The notes: generated by a model not told the origin, from the sequence alone. A DNA stretch of 64,000 nucleotides from Caenispirillum salinarum_A (GCF_044803115.1 NZ_CP085224.1:4960001-5024000); one strand, 5' to 3'. Positions 18,764 through 27,811 are shown, numbered from the stretch's first letter. A program made the numbers and translations.

Positions 18764-20194
18764 TCAGCCCGCCGGGGCGGGCTCCACCGCGGGCAGCTTG
18801 CGCACGTCGGTCAGGCGACCGGTGATCGCCGCCGCCGCCGCCATGCCCGGACTGACCAGATGCGTGCGGCCGCCGCGGCCCTGACGGCCCTCGAAGTTGC
18901 GGTTGGACGTGGAGGCACTGCGCTGGCCCGGCGTCAGCTTGTCGGCGTTCATGGCCAGGCACATGGAACAGCCCGGCTCGCGCCATTCGAAGCCGGCCTC
19001 GAGGAAGATCTGGTCCAGGCCTTCTTCCTCGGCCATTTCCTTCACCAGGCCCGAGCCCGGCACGACCATGGCCTGGACGCCCTCGGCCACCTTGCGGCCC
19101 TTGGCGACCGCGGCGGCGGCGCGCAGGTCCTCGATGCGGCCGTTGGTGCAACTGCCGATGAAGACCACGTCCACCGGCACCTCTTCCAGCGGCGTGCCGG
19201 CGGTCAGGCCCATGTACTCCAGCGCGCGGGTGACGGCCTTCTGCTTGCTCTCGTCCTTGAAGTCCGACGGCGCCGGCACCTTGGCGGAGATCGGCAGCAC
19301 GTCCTCGGGGCTGGTGCCCCAGGTCACGTGCGGCTCGATGGTCGCGGCGTCGAGCACGATTTCCTTGTCGAAATGCGCGCCCTCGTCGGACTTGAGCGTC
19401 TTCCAGGTGTTGACTGCCGCTTCCCACGCCGCGCCCTTGGGCGCCAGCGGGCGGCCCTTGACGTATTCGAACGTCGTCTCGTCCGGGGCGATCAGGCCGG
19501 CGCGGGCGCCCGCCTCGATGGTCATGTTGCAGACCGTCATGCGGCCTTCCATCGACAGGCTGGTGATGGCCTCGCCGGCGTATTCGATGACGTAGCCCGT
19601 GCCGCCGGCGGTGCCCAGTTCGCCGATGATGGCCAGGACGATATCCTTGGCGGTCACGCCCGGACCGGGCTGGCCCTTGACGGTGACGCGCATGTTCTTG
19701 GCCGGCGACTGCAGCAGGGTCTGCGTCGCCAGGACGTGCTCGACCTCCGAAGTGCCGATGCCAAACGCCAGCGCGCCGAAGGCGCCGTGGGTGGCGGTGT
19801 GGCTGTCACCGCAGACGATGGTCATGCCCGGCAGGGTGAAGCCCTGCTCCGGTCCGACGATGTGGACGATGCCCTGGCGGATGTCGTCCATGGCGTAGTA
19901 GGGCACGCCGAACTCGGCGGCGTTCTTCTCCAGGGTTTCCACCTGGATGCGGCTTTCCGGGTCGGTGATGCCGGCGGAGCGGTCGGTGGTGGGCACGTTG
20001 TGGTCGGCGACGGCCAGGGTGTTGGCCGGGCGGCGGACCTGGCGGCCGGCATTGCGCAGACCCTCGAAGGCCTGCGGGCTGGTGACCTCGTGCACCATGT
20101 GCCGGTCGATGTAGATCAGGCAGGTGCCGTCGTCCTGGACGTCCACCAGGTGCGACTGCCAGATCTTGTCGAAAAGAGTGCGAGGCTCGGCCAT
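18764..20194 (-). CDS. leuC: 3-isopropylmalate dehydratase large subunit
   Basis: LeuC is the [4Fe-4S] catalytic subunit of isopropylmalate isomerase in leucine synthesis. The 476-residue protein starts at ATG 20194 (MAEPRTLFDKIWQSH). Cluster Cys residues are in GSCTNGRIEDL and EPGCSMCLAMNAD, and the SNRNFEGRQG signature sits near the end. The frame is open far upstream, but the additional stretch has no family similarity and overlaps rplS in another frame. TATACG lies 18-23 bases before the ATG, so a promoter close to the start is possible. The C-terminal Pro/Ala tail is slightly extended. Confidence 0.97.
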   Translation of the reverse strand: MAEPRTLFDKIWQSHLVDVQDDGTCLIYIDRHMVHEVTSPQAFEGLRNAGRQVRRPANTLAVADHNVPTTDRSAGITDPESRIQVETLEKNAAEFGVPYYAMDDIRQGIVHIVGPEQGFTLPGMTIVCGDSHTATHGAFGALAFGIGTSEVEHVLATQTLLQSPAKNMRVTVKGQPGPGVTAKDIVLAIIGELGTAGGTGYVIEYAGEAITSLSMEGRMTVCNMTIEAGARAGLIAPDETTFEYVKGRPLAPKGAAWEAAVNTWKTLKSDEGAHFDKEIVLDAATIEPHVTWGTSPEDVLPISAKVPAPSDFKDESKQKAVTRALEYMGLTAGTPLEEVPVDVVFIGSCTNGRIEDLRAAAAVAKGRKVAEGVQAMVVPGSGLVKEMAEEEGLDQIFLEAGFEWREPGCSMCLAMNADKLTPGQRSASTSNRNFEGRQGRGGRTHLVSPGMAAAAAITGRLTDVRKLPAVEPAPAG

Positions 20195-20347
20195 CTTCCG
20201 GTCCACTCCGTATAGCAACATTCCGGTGCCCGCGCGGCGGCGCAGGGCCATCGCCCGCATCCCGATCGGCGCGGGCGGCGGGCAGCATATGAAAAACCGG
20301 GCGCGGCGTCCAACAGAGTCGGAACCATTACGCCCGGTAAAACGTGT

Positions 20348-20384
20348 CGGCGGCCCCACAGCCTTGAAAACGATGGGGCCGCCG
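20348..20384 (-). terminator. Stem-loop after rplS
   Basis: An 11-bp perfect inverted repeat (CGGCGGCCCCA at 20348-20358 and TGGGGCCGCCG at 20374-20384) with a 15-base loop lies 10 bases after the rplS stop. On the minus strand the downstream T-run is separated by about 6 bases, so termination may be partial. It separates the ribosomal operon from leuC. Confidence 0.6.
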
Positions 20385-20394
20385 GTACGGACTC

Positions 20395-20856
20395 TTACTT
20401 CTTGCCGGGCTTCACCGCGGGCTGCTCGCCCTTCTCGGCGGCCTTGGCGCGCAGCTCCTGGTCCACGTTGCGCTCGTGGGCCTTCGCCTTGATGGTGGCC
20501 TGCGTGTCCTCGACGATGCGGGCCGAACGGCCGCGGCGATCGCGCAGGTAGTACAGCTTCGCGCGGCGGACCTTGCCGCGACGCACCACCTCGATGCGCT
20601 CCAGCGCCGGGGAGTACAGCGGGAACACGCGCTCGACACCTTCGCCGAAGGAGATCTTGCGGACCGTGAAGCTGCCGTTGATGCCGGCGTTGCGGCGGGC
20701 GATGCACACACCTTCGTAGGCCTGGACACGCTCGCGGGTGCCCTCGACCACCTTCACGTGGACGCGCACCGTGTCGCCCGGCTTGAACTCGGGGATGCCG
20801 TGCTCCGGGGTGAGCTTCTCGACCTGCTCTTTCTCGAGCTGCTGGATGATGTTCAT
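20395..20856 (-). CDS. rplS: 50S ribosomal protein L19
   Basis: L19 sits at the subunit interface of the ribosome. The 153-residue protein begins MNIIQQLEKEQVEKL and contains the hallmark FKPGDTVRVHVKVVEGTRER and VYEG-like VQAYEGVCIARRN. A charged tail rich in Lys and Ala (about 125-153) extends beyond the E. coli length of 115, as is common in Rhodospirillales. It is the last gene of the rpsP-rimM-trmD-rplS operon and begins 3 bases after trmD ends. Confidence 0.98.
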   Translation of the reverse strand: MNIIQQLEKEQVEKLTPEHGIPEFKPGDTVRVHVKVVEGTRERVQAYEGVCIARRNAGINGSFTVRKISFGEGVERVFPLYSPALERIEVVRRGKVRRAKLYYLRDRRGRSARIVEDTQATIKAKAHERNVDQELRAKAAEKGEQPAVKPGKK

Positions 20857-20859
20857 AAT

Positions 20860-21582
20860 CTATTGACCCTCTTGCTCTTGCTTCTGGGCGGCGACGTAGC
20901 CCGACCACAGGTCGGGGCGGCGCTGCCGGGTGATTTCCTCGGCCTGTTGCCGGCGCCATTTGTCGATGTTGGCGTGATGGCCGCTCATCAACACATCGGG
21001 CACCGGAACGTCGTTCCAGACCTGCGGCCGCGTATAGAGCGGGTATTCCAGCAGGCCGGTTTCGAAACTCTCGTCTTCCAGCGACTCCGTCTTGCCGACG
21101 ACGCCGGGAACCATGCGCACCACCGCGTCCAGCAGGGTGATGGCCGCCGCCTCGCCGCCCGACAGCACGAAGTCGCCGATGCTGATCTCCAGGGCGCCGT
21201 GCTTGTCCAGCACGCGCTGGTCCACGCCTTCGTACCGCCCGCAGAGGATCGTCACCGCCGGCTCCCGCGCCAGGGCCTTGACCCGTGGCTGCCGCAGCAC
21301 CTCTCCCCGCGGGGTGAGGTAGATCAACGGCCCCTCGCCGGGATGGGCGGCGGTGATCGCCGCGTCCACCACATCGGGGCGCATGACCATGCCCGCACCC
21401 CCGCCGAACGGCGTGTCGTCGACGGTGCGGTGTTTATCGCGCGCGTGGGCACGGATGTCCACCGTTTCCAGCGACCACAGGCCGTCCTTCAACGCCTTTC
21501 CCGCCAGACTGTGGCCCAGCGGACCCGGAAACATCTCGGGAAAGAGCGTCAGAACGGTCGCCTTGAACGCGGGCGCCGTCAT
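20860..21582 (-). CDS. trmD: tRNA (guanine37-N1)-methyltransferase
   Basis: TrmD methylates G37 next to the anticodon using S-adenosylmethionine through a SPOUT-fold knot. The 240-residue protein has LFPEMFPGPLGHSL near the start, the knot motifs LCGRYEGVDQRV (about 134-145) and IGDFVLSGGEAAAI (about 156-169), and the helical C-terminal domain with DVLMSGHHANIDKWRR. It overlaps rimM by 4 bases (ATGA) and is followed by rplS after 3 bases, showing tight translational coupling. Confidence 0.98.
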   Translation of the reverse strand: MTAPAFKATVLTLFPEMFPGPLGHSLAGKALKDGLWSLETVDIRAHARDKHRTVDDTPFGGGAGMVMRPDVVDAAITAAHPGEGPLIYLTPRGEVLRQPRVKALAREPAVTILCGRYEGVDQRVLDKHGALEISIGDFVLSGGEAAAITLLDAVVRMVPGVVGKTESLEDESFETGLLEYPLYTRPQVWNDVPVPDVLMSGHHANIDKWRRQQAEEITRQRRPDLWSGYVAAQKQEQEGQ

Positions 21583-22196
21583 TCGGTCTCCCCGGCCGCT
21601 TCGGAGTCGCCACGCGCGGCGGCGGCCTCCTCGGCCTGTTCGCCGGGTTTCGGCGCGTCGATCAGCCCCGGCGGCGGGTCAACGACCAGCCGACGGCCCC
21701 GAACATCCACCACGGGGCAGACGTCGCGGGTGAAGGGCACCATGACCGGCTTGGGCGTCACGCCGCCGGCCACCGGCTTCAGTTCCAGCACGTCGCCGGC
21801 GCCGAAGTCGTAGACGGCGACCACCTCGCCCACCGGGCCGGAGCCGTCGGCCATCTCGGCCGTCAGTCCGACCAGGTCGGCGTGGTAGAACTCGTCGTCC
21901 CCGGCCTCGGCGGGCAGGCTTTGGCGCGGCAGGTAGAGCCGCGTGCCCTTCAGGGCCTCGGCGGCGGTGCGGTCGGCGATGCCCTTGACGAAGCACGTCA
22001 CCGTGCCCTTGCCCTGGCCCTTCACGCGCAACGCGAGCCGCGTCGCCCCGTCCTCCGTCAGCACGGGGCCATAGGCGGCCACGGCTTCGGGATCGGCGGT
22101 GAAGCTTTTCACCTTCACGTCGCCACGGATGCCGTGGGCGCCGACAATGACGCCCACCAGCACCCGGTCGTCGCGATCATCGCGCGCGCTGCTCAT
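21579..22196 (-). CDS. rimM: Ribosome maturation factor RimM
   Basis: RimM helps assemble the head of the 30S subunit near protein S19. The product has the N-terminal RimM barrel (VLVGVIVGAHGIRGDVKVKS, about 12-31) and a PRC-barrel (FYHADLVGLTAEM through VVDVRGRRLVVDPP). I chose ATG 22196 rather than 22214 because it immediately precedes the conserved domain; both are open. The C-terminus has an acidic/Ala tail past residue 185. It sits between rpsP and trmD as in most proteobacteria. Confidence 0.96.
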   Translation of the reverse strand: MSSARDDRDDRVLVGVIVGAHGIRGDVKVKSFTADPEAVAAYGPVLTEDGATRLALRVKGQGKGTVTCFVKGIADRTAAEALKGTRLYLPRQSLPAEAGDDEFYHADLVGLTAEMADGSGPVGEVVAVYDFGAGDVLELKPVAGGVTPKPVMVPFTRDVCPVVDVRGRRLVVDPPPGLIDAPKPGEQAEEAAAARGDSEAAGETE

Positions 22197-22250
22197 GGCA
22201 AGGCCCCGATGCACCAGGAGATCGCCTTGGGGAGAGACACGATCCGCCGA

Positions 22251-22664
22251 TTACTCGGCGGACGCACCCTCGCCCTCGCCCTCGGCCGGCGCAGCGGCGG
22301 CTTCCTCGGCGGCGGCGGCGGCGGCCGCGGCCTTCTCCTGCTGCTCGCGCAGGCGCTCCTGCGCCTTGGCCTTGGGCTGGTTCTTCTTGGTCTGGGTCGG
22401 CGGGGTCGGCATCTCGACGATGCCGGCGATGCCCAGGATCTTGCGCACGCGGTCGGTCGGCTGCGCGCCCTGGCCCAGCCAATGCTTGATGCGCTCGTCC
22501 TTCAGGATCACGCGGTCGGCGTGGTCCTGCGGCACCATCGGGTTGTAGGACCCCAGGCGCTCCAGGAAGCGGCCGTCGCGCGGGCTGCGGCTGTCGGCGA
22601 GAACGATGCGGTAGAACGGACGCTTCTTGGCACCGCCGCGGGACAGACGAATCTTCAGGGACAT
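22251..22664 (-). CDS. rpsP: 30S ribosomal protein S16
   Basis: S16 is an early-assembling 30S protein. The 137-residue product starts MSLKIRLSRGGAKKRPFY, the family hallmark, followed by DGRFLERLGSYNP and the loop ending at about residue 80. The remaining 50 residues are a Lys/Ala/Glu-rich extension absent from E. coli (82 residues) but frequent in Alphaproteobacteria. It follows ffh by 75 bases. Confidence 0.98.
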   Translation of the reverse strand: MSLKIRLSRGGAKKRPFYRIVLADSRSPRDGRFLERLGSYNPMVPQDHADRVILKDERIKHWLGQGAQPTDRVRKILGIAGIVEMPTPPTQTKKNQPKAKAQERLREQQEKAAAAAAAAEEAAAAPAEGEGEGASAE

Positions 22665-22739
22665 CGATGCTACTCCAGGTCTTCTTGATTGCGTTTGGTT
22701 GGTTTGCGAGAGGGTCCGCCGTGGCCGGGGACCGTCCTG

Positions 22740-24311
22740 TTACTTCTTCTTGCCCTTGTTCAGGGCCTTCAGAACATCGGGGGGCAGGCCGCCGGGGCCG
22801 GCGCCGCCGCCTTTCATGAGGGCCGACATGTCGGGCATGGCCTCTTCGCCGCCGCCCTTGCCGGCCTTCTTGCCCTTCTTGCCGCCGCCCATGCCGGCCA
22901 GCATGTCGGGCGTCATTCCGGGAGGCATCCCACCGGGCATTCCGGCGGGCGGGGTGGCGCCGCCGAACATCTTGGACATGGCGCCCATGAGGCCCTTCTT
23001 GCCGCCCATCTTTTTCATTTTCTTCATGACGTCGGCCATCTGCTGATGCTGTTTCAGCAGCTTGTTGATCTCCTGGACGGAGACGCCGGAGCCGGCGGCG
23101 ACGCGCTTCTTGCGGCTGGCCTTCATGAGCGCGGGATTGGCGCGCTCCTTCGCCGTCATGGACAGGATGATCGCTTCCTGATGCTTGATCATCTTGTCGT
23201 CGATGTTGGCGTTCTCGATCTGCTTCTGCATCTTGCCGATGCCGGGCATCATGCCGAGGATGCCCTTGATGTCGCCCATCTTCTGGATCTGGCGCAGCTG
23301 GGAGAGCATGTCGTTCATGTCGAACTTGCCCTCCATCAGCTTGGCGGCCATCTTCTCGGCCTCTTCGGCCTCGATGGACTCCGCGGCCTTCTCCACCAGG
23401 CTGACCACGTCGCCCATGCCGAGGATGCGGCTGGCGATGCGGTCGGCGTGGAAGCCTTCCAGCTGATCGAGCTTCTCGCCCATGCCCAGCAGCTTGATGG
23501 GCTTGCCGGTCACGGCGCGCATGGACAGGGCGGCACCGCCGCGCGCGTCACCGTCCACGCGGGTCAGCACGATGCCGGTGATGCCGATCTTCTCGTTGAA
23601 CTCGCGGGCGAGGTTGACGGCGTCCTGGCCGATCATGGCGTCGGTGACCAGCAGGGTTTCCGCCGGCTTCACCGCGTCGCGCACCTGCGCGACCTCGTCC
23701 ATCAGCTCCTGGTCGATGTGCAGGCGGCCGGCGGTGTCCAGGATCACCACGTCGTAGCCGCCCTTGCGGCCCTCGGACATGGCGCGCTTGGCGATGGCGA
23801 CGGGCATCTCGCCCATGACGATGGGCAGGCTGTCGACCTCGGCCTGGCCGGCGACGACCTCAAGCTGCTTCTGCGCGGCCGGGCGGTAGACGTCCAGCGA
23901 GGCCACCATGACCTTCTTGCGGTCGCGCGCGCGCAGGCGCAGGGCCAGCTTGCCCGAGGTGGTGGTCTTGCCCGAGCCCTGAAGGCCGACCATGAGGATC
24001 GGCACCGGCGCCTCGGCGCGCAGGTTGATCTGGCTTTCCTCGTCGTCGGCGCCCAGGGTTTCCACCAGGACGTCGTTGACGATCTTCACGACCATCTGGC
24101 CCGGCGTCACCGACTTGATGACGTCCTGACCGACGGCGCGTTCCTTGACCTTCTTGACGAAGTCCTTGACCACCGGCAGGGCGACGTCGGCCTCCAGGAG
24201 GGCGACGCGGACCTCGCGCATGGCCTCCGAGACATCGTCCTCCGACAGGGCGCCGCGCTTGCGCAGCTTGTCGAAGACGCCGCCTAGACGATTGGACAGA
24301 CTTTCGAACAT
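22740..24311 (-). CDS. ffh: Signal recognition particle protein Ffh
   Basis: Ffh binds 4.5S RNA and the signal peptides of nascent membrane proteins and targets ribosomes to FtsY. The 523-residue protein has the helical N domain, the GTPase G domain (G1 GLQGSGKTTTSGKLAL at about 106-121; DTAGRLHIDQEL; TRVDGDARGGAAL) and a Met-rich M domain (about 300-440). The C-terminus is unusually long and Gly/Met/Pro-rich (about 455-523). This is the first gene of the translation operon and has its own promoter at 24497-24525. Confidence 0.98.
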   Translation of the reverse strand: MFESLSNRLGGVFDKLRKRGALSEDDVSEAMREVRVALLEADVALPVVKDFVKKVKERAVGQDVIKSVTPGQMVVKIVNDVLVETLGADDEESQINLRAEAPVPILMVGLQGSGKTTTSGKLALRLRARDRKKVMVASLDVYRPAAQKQLEVVAGQAEVDSLPIVMGEMPVAIAKRAMSEGRKGGYDVVILDTAGRLHIDQELMDEVAQVRDAVKPAETLLVTDAMIGQDAVNLAREFNEKIGITGIVLTRVDGDARGGAALSMRAVTGKPIKLLGMGEKLDQLEGFHADRIASRILGMGDVVSLVEKAAESIEAEEAEKMAAKLMEGKFDMNDMLSQLRQIQKMGDIKGILGMMPGIGKMQKQIENANIDDKMIKHQEAIILSMTAKERANPALMKASRKKRVAAGSGVSVQEINKLLKQHQQMADVMKKMKKMGGKKGLMGAMSKMFGGATPPAGMPGGMPPGMTPDMLAGMGGGKKGKKAGKGGGEEAMPDMSALMKGGGAGPGGLPPDVLKALNKGKKK

Positions 24312-24496
24312 GCAGGGTCCACCGTGCCGGTCGTTCGTTTGGTCGCTCGCTCAACGCTCCTCATGCGGCTTGGCGCAAACGCCGACGGCGCCAGTGCGCG
24401 AACCCTCGCGGACTGACGGACCCCCTCGGGAGCACAATGGCCCGAAGCAGCATGATGAACATACTCCGCCCCTCCCTTCGAGACGCGAAGAGGGAC

Positions 24497-24525
24497 GGTA
24501 TAAGTCCGGCGCGCCCGTGAGTCAA
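24497..24525 (-). promoter_or_regulatory. Sigma70-type promoter of the ffh-rpsP-rimM-trmD-rplS operon
   Basis: On the minus strand, TTGACT (24525-24520) and TATACC (24502-24497) are separated by exactly 17 bases. Transcription would start near 24490, giving a leader of about 180 bases before ffh. This is one of the best -35/-10 matches in the window. Confidence 0.6.
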
Positions 24526-24608
24526 GGCCGGGAAAGCCGGGAACGGAAAGCGCGGCGCCCCCGTTCCGCCGATGGAAACGAATACCGAACACCAGCGGAG
24601 CCGACGCC

Positions 24609-24830
24609 ATGACCAACCCCAAGGTCCCCCACGACGACAATGCGCCCAGCAACCTCCAGAAGGACCCGGAGGACTGGGTCACGAAGGACGAGCCCATGAC
24701 GGACGCCCAGAAAAGCTACCTCAAGACCCTGACGGAAGAGGCGAACGAGCCCTTCGACGACAGCCTGACCAAGGCCGCGGCCGCCGAACGGATCGAGGCG
24801 CTGCAGGCAAAGACCGGCCGGGGGCAGTAG
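24609..24830 (+). CDS. DUF3072 family protein
   Basis: This 73-residue acidic, soluble protein fits the DUF3072 pattern: NLQKDPEDWVTKDEPMTDAQ followed by SYLKTLTEEANEPFD and a Lys/Ala helix with AAERIEALQ. The family is a small uncharacterised one in which the MTxAQxSYLxTL core is conserved. It lies alone, divergent from ffh across a 297-base gap that otherwise contains only the ffh promoter. No function is known. Confidence 0.85.
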   Translation: MTNPKVPHDDNAPSNLQKDPEDWVTKDEPMTDAQKSYLKTLTEEANEPFDDSLTKAAAAERIEALQAKTGRGQ

Positions 24831-24882
24831 GACCCGACGCCCCTCTTGCGCGGCGGCCGCGTTGGGCGGAGACTGCGGCGCC

Positions 24883-25569
24883 ATGATGCCGGACACCGAC
24901 CACGCCGCCACCCAGCCCTCGCCCCGTCTCCGCGCCCTTGCGGAGCGCCTGGCCGACCACGGCCTGCTGCTGCGCGGCGCCTTTCATCCCGATCCCGACG
25001 ATGGCCTGGCCGCCGATGTGCGCACGGTGGTGCTGGTCGGCAATGCCGGGCCGGCCATGTGGGAGCATTTCTCCACTGCCCGCGCCGCCGCCGACGCGCC
25101 GCATGAACTGGACGGCTGGACCCGCCGCGTGCTCGCGCCCCTGGCCGATGACCTGGGCGCGGGCGTGGCCTATCCCTTCGGCGGGCCGCCGTTTCAGCCG
25201 TTCCAGCGCTGGGCCATGAAGGCGGAAGGCCTGCGCCCTTCCCCCGTCGGGGTTTTGCTGCACCCGGACTACGGGCCGTGGCACGCCTACCGCGGGGCCT
25301 TCCTGTTTGCCGAAACGCTCGACCTGCCGCCCCGCCCGGCACGCGCGCATCCGTGCGACTCCTGCGCCGGCAAGCCCTGCCTCGCCGGCTGCCCGGTCGG
25401 CGCCTTCAGCGAAGCCGGCTACGACTGGCAGGGCTGCAAGGCCCATGTGGCGACAGTCGGCGCCGCGTGCCGCGAGACCGGCTGTCAGGCCCGTCACGCC
25501 TGCCCCGTCGGCACGGCGTATGCCCCCGAGCAGGCGGCCTTCCACATGGCGGCGTTCCTGCGGGCCTGA
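24883..25569 (+). CDS. 4Fe-4S ferredoxin-like protein
   Basis: The 228-residue protein has an N-terminal region with LADHGLLLRGAFHPDPDDG. Its C-terminal part contains an iron-sulphur motif: CDSCAGKPCLAGCPVGAF (C-x2-C-x4-C-x3-CP), then single Cys residues in GCKAHV, AACRETGCQ and HACPVGTA, enough for one or two 4Fe-4S clusters. The layout resembles QueG-like and other ferredoxin-domain proteins, but the corrinoid-binding part of QueG is missing. ATG codons at 24883 and 24886 are the likely starts. Its redox partner is unknown. Confidence 0.8.
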   Translation: MMPDTDHAATQPSPRLRALAERLADHGLLLRGAFHPDPDDGLAADVRTVVLVGNAGPAMWEHFSTARAAADAPHELDGWTRRVLAPLADDLGAGVAYPFGGPPFQPFQRWAMKAEGLRPSPVGVLLHPDYGPWHAYRGAFLFAETLDLPPRPARAHPCDSCAGKPCLAGCPVGAFSEAGYDWQGCKAHVATVGAACRETGCQARHACPVGTAYAPEQAAFHMAAFLRA

Positions 25570-25639
25570 AAAAACGTCTCCCACCAACAAATGTGCGTGA
25601 TAATATTGCGCGCAGCATGGATTCGTGGAGGGGGATGTC

Positions 25640-26356
25640 ATGATTCCGGGACTCGCGCCGACCGCCAACCAGATTGCCCTCGCCCTTCTGAAGGGTGATC
25701 CCGAGGGCCTGAAGAAGGCCGACTCGCCCTACGGCAAGCCCAACGTGCTCGGCGACGATGCCAGCGCCGAGGAAAAATGGCAGGCGGCCAAGCGGCTGGA
25801 CGATCTGAAGAAGGAGGCCGCGGCGCGCGGCGTGGACCTGAAGGACCCGGCCGCCAAGCAGGTGCTGAAACGTTACGACGACCTCCAGGCCTTCGCCAAG
25901 CTGTCGCCCGAGGACCAGCAGGAGCTGGAGAAGGCCGGCGTCTCTATGGACAAGATGGTGCTGGCCTTCAAGGGCGCCCTGAAGGCCTACGTCAAGGCCA
26001 AGCAGAAGGAGGAAGGCGACTCCTTCGATCTGGAACGCGACCCGCTGGTGCGCATGATGAAGGAGGAAATCCGCGGCCTGCGCATCGCCGAGGACGATGA
26101 GAACAAGGACCGCTTCCTGGAAGCCCTGAAGGAGGCCAAGGGCGACACCGAAAAGGCGCGCGAACTGTTCAAGCCGGAAGAGGTCGCCAAGACCATCGAG
26201 GAGGCGTTCCGCAAGGTGCTCGACGAAGCCCGCCGCGACGACACCGACGGCGGCCCGCGCGACCGGCTGGACCTTTCGCCGCAGGCCCGCGCCATGCTGG
26301 GCCTGCCAGAGAAGCATACGGACGGCAGGGAGGAGGACGCTGGCGCGGCGGCCTGA
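25640..26356 (+). CDS. Hypothetical charged helical protein
   Basis: A 238-residue soluble protein starting at ATG 25640, with a strong GGAGGGGG 5 bases upstream. It is rich in Lys, Glu, Asp and Ala with almost no aromatic residues or Cys, and is predicted mostly helical. Repeated amphipathic segments appear (EEKWQAAKRLDDLKKEAAAR, LSPEDQQELEKAGVS, DRFLEALKEAKGDTEKAREL). No family is recognised. It could be a scaffold, a flagellar or cell-cycle accessory protein, or a stress protein. It lies 70 bases after the iron-sulphur gene and may be co-transcribed. Confidence 0.7.
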   Translation: MIPGLAPTANQIALALLKGDPEGLKKADSPYGKPNVLGDDASAEEKWQAAKRLDDLKKEAAARGVDLKDPAAKQVLKRYDDLQAFAKLSPEDQQELEKAGVSMDKMVLAFKGALKAYVKAKQKEEGDSFDLERDPLVRMMKEEIRGLRIAEDDENKDRFLEALKEAKGDTEKARELFKPEEVAKTIEEAFRKVLDEARRDDTDGGPRDRLDLSPQARAMLGLPEKHTDGREEDAGAAA

Positions 26357-26396
26357 GGGGCGCCCGCAGGCGGCTTCGTGAGGGTGTCTGGCGGCG

Positions 26397-26497
26397 GGAG
26401 TGGAGGCCTGCTTACGCAGGAACCACGAGCAGGCAGCCTGATGTTTTTGTGACGGACTTCCCGTCACCCCAGCGAAAGCTGGCGTCCACCCCCGGCA
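26397..26497. repeat. REP-like palindromic elements
   Basis: In the gap between the unknown helical gene and the lipoprotein gene are two short hairpins: CCTGC-TTAC-GCAGG near 26407-26420, and CCAGC-GAAA-GCTGG near 26469-26482 inside GTCACCCCAGCGAAAGCTGG. The second looks like the dispersed intergenic palindromes common in proteobacterial genomes. Copy number cannot be judged from this window. Confidence 0.5.
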
Positions 26498-26519
26498 TCC
26501 GGCACCTTCGCGCGGCGGC

Positions 26520-26984
26520 TCAACCCCGCGCCACGCGCCGTTGCAGCACGTCGGCGGCGCAGGCCTTGGGCGCGACCCTGGCCGACGCCTCAAGGGGCCG
26601 CAGCTCCACATGCGCGACCGTCAGCGGCGCGCCCTCGGTTTCGTCGGGATAGAGCACCACGTCCAGCACGCAGGTCCGCCCGCGGTACTGCCAGACCTGC
26701 GCCGGCGGCTCGCGCCGCAGCAGGGTGGCCGGGCCGAGGGCGGCCCTCACCGCATCCGCCGCCTCGCCCTTCAGGCTGAGCGGGTCGGGCGCGGCGGCGA
26801 TGTCCTCGGCCGTCGGCAGGGGGCGCGGCGGCAGGACAGCGACGTTTTCCGATCCGGCGCCCGCGTGGGGCGATACCGTGCCGAGGGTGCCGCCGTCCTC
26901 CAGCACCCGTACCTTGTGCGAGGCACCACAGGCCGCCACCGTCAGCGCCAGGGCGGCGGCAAGGGTGAGATGCCGCGGGCTCAT
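26520..26984 (-). CDS. Putative lipoprotein
   Basis: A 154-residue protein starting MSPRHLTLAAALALTVAAC, a lipoprotein signal peptide with the lipobox VAAC (Cys19). The mature part is about 135 residues with PLSLKGEAADAVRAALGPA, VWQYRGRTCVLDVVLYPD and a second CAADV near the end, a pattern seen in small periplasmic proteins of the SmpA/BamE-like class. ATG 26984 overlaps the stop of the upstream membrane-protein gene by 4 bases (ATGA), so the two are co-translated. The function is unknown; outer-membrane attachment is inferred. Confidence 0.82.
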   Translation of the reverse strand: MSPRHLTLAAALALTVAACGASHKVRVLEDGGTLGTVSPHAGAGSENVAVLPPRPLPTAEDIAAAPDPLSLKGEAADAVRAALGPATLLRREPPAQVWQYRGRTCVLDVVLYPDETEGAPLTVAHVELRPLEASARVAPKACAADVLQRRVARG

Positions 26985-27697
26985 TGCGCCGGCTCCGCCG
27001 TCGGCACCGGCTTGTCCAGCAGCTTGTGGCGGCGCATCAGGCCGGTCGCGACGTGGGTCATGGCCGCCGTGCCGACCACCGGCGCCAGCATGTTCACGAA
27101 GGGCACGGTCGCCAGGAAGGTGATCGCCGCGCCCACGAGCCATAGCCGCGCCGTGTGCTGGCGCCGCAGGCTCTTGACGGTCGCGGCGTCGGCCCGGCGC
27201 AGCGCCACGGCCTCGAAATATTCCCGCGACAGCAGGTAGCCGTTCAGGGCGTAGAACAGCACCAGGCTTGAACCCGGAATGAACAGCAGCAGGAGGTAGA
27301 GCGGCAGCGCCAGGATATTGAGACCGATGGCGACGGCGGCGAACTTGGCAGTGGAGCCGATGATCTCCCACACCGGCTGCTCGCGGTTGGGCGGCAGGCC
27401 GGGGTAGTGGCGGGCCTCCACGGCGTCGGCCACCTGTTCCAGGAAAAAGCCGATGATCATGGTCACGACGGCCGGGAAGAACAGCAGCGACAGCACGAAG
27501 ACGGCCACGCCGCCCAGCACGTCCAGCAGCGCCTCCACCCAGGGAAGGCTGACGAGCACGGTATCCGTCAGCGCCCACCACAGCACTCCTGCGAGCGCCA
27601 CGTAGATCGCCAGCGCGCTGAGCAGGCTGACGATCACCACGCCGCGGATGCGCTTGTCGGGGAGTTGGGCGAAGGCTTTGACGAAGGCGTCGATCAC
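26981..27697 (-). CDS. EI24 / CysZ-like integral membrane protein
   Basis: This 238-residue protein has four to six hydrophobic segments (for example VVIVSLLSALAIYVALAGVLWW, broken by a short polar turn, and PLYLLLLFIPGSSLVLFYAL). It contains the family-typical LNGYLLSREYFEAVALRR. EI24-family members include the CysZ sulphate permease; whether this one transports sulphate is not shown. I chose a GTG start at 27697 with AAGGA about 10 bases upstream; the frame is open further but the extra residues look non-coding. It is coupled to the downstream lipoprotein gene. Confidence 0.82.
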   Translation of the reverse strand: MIDAFVKAFAQLPDKRIRGVVIVSLLSALAIYVALAGVLWWALTDTVLVSLPWVEALLDVLGGVAVFVLSLLFFPAVVTMIIGFFLEQVADAVEARHYPGLPPNREQPVWEIIGSTAKFAAVAIGLNILALPLYLLLLFIPGSSLVLFYALNGYLLSREYFEAVALRRADAATVKSLRRQHTARLWLVGAAITFLATVPFVNMLAPVVGTAAMTHVATGLMRRHKLLDKPVPTAEPAQ

Positions 27698-27811
27698 GGA
27701 TGTGTCCTTGTTGCTCTGGGCGCGCCAAAGGTCAGGCGCGGACCGGCGCCTGTCAAGCGCGCGGTTGACGGCACCGACCCGGTTCGCCACCGGAACGGGA
27801 AGAAGCGGTCC

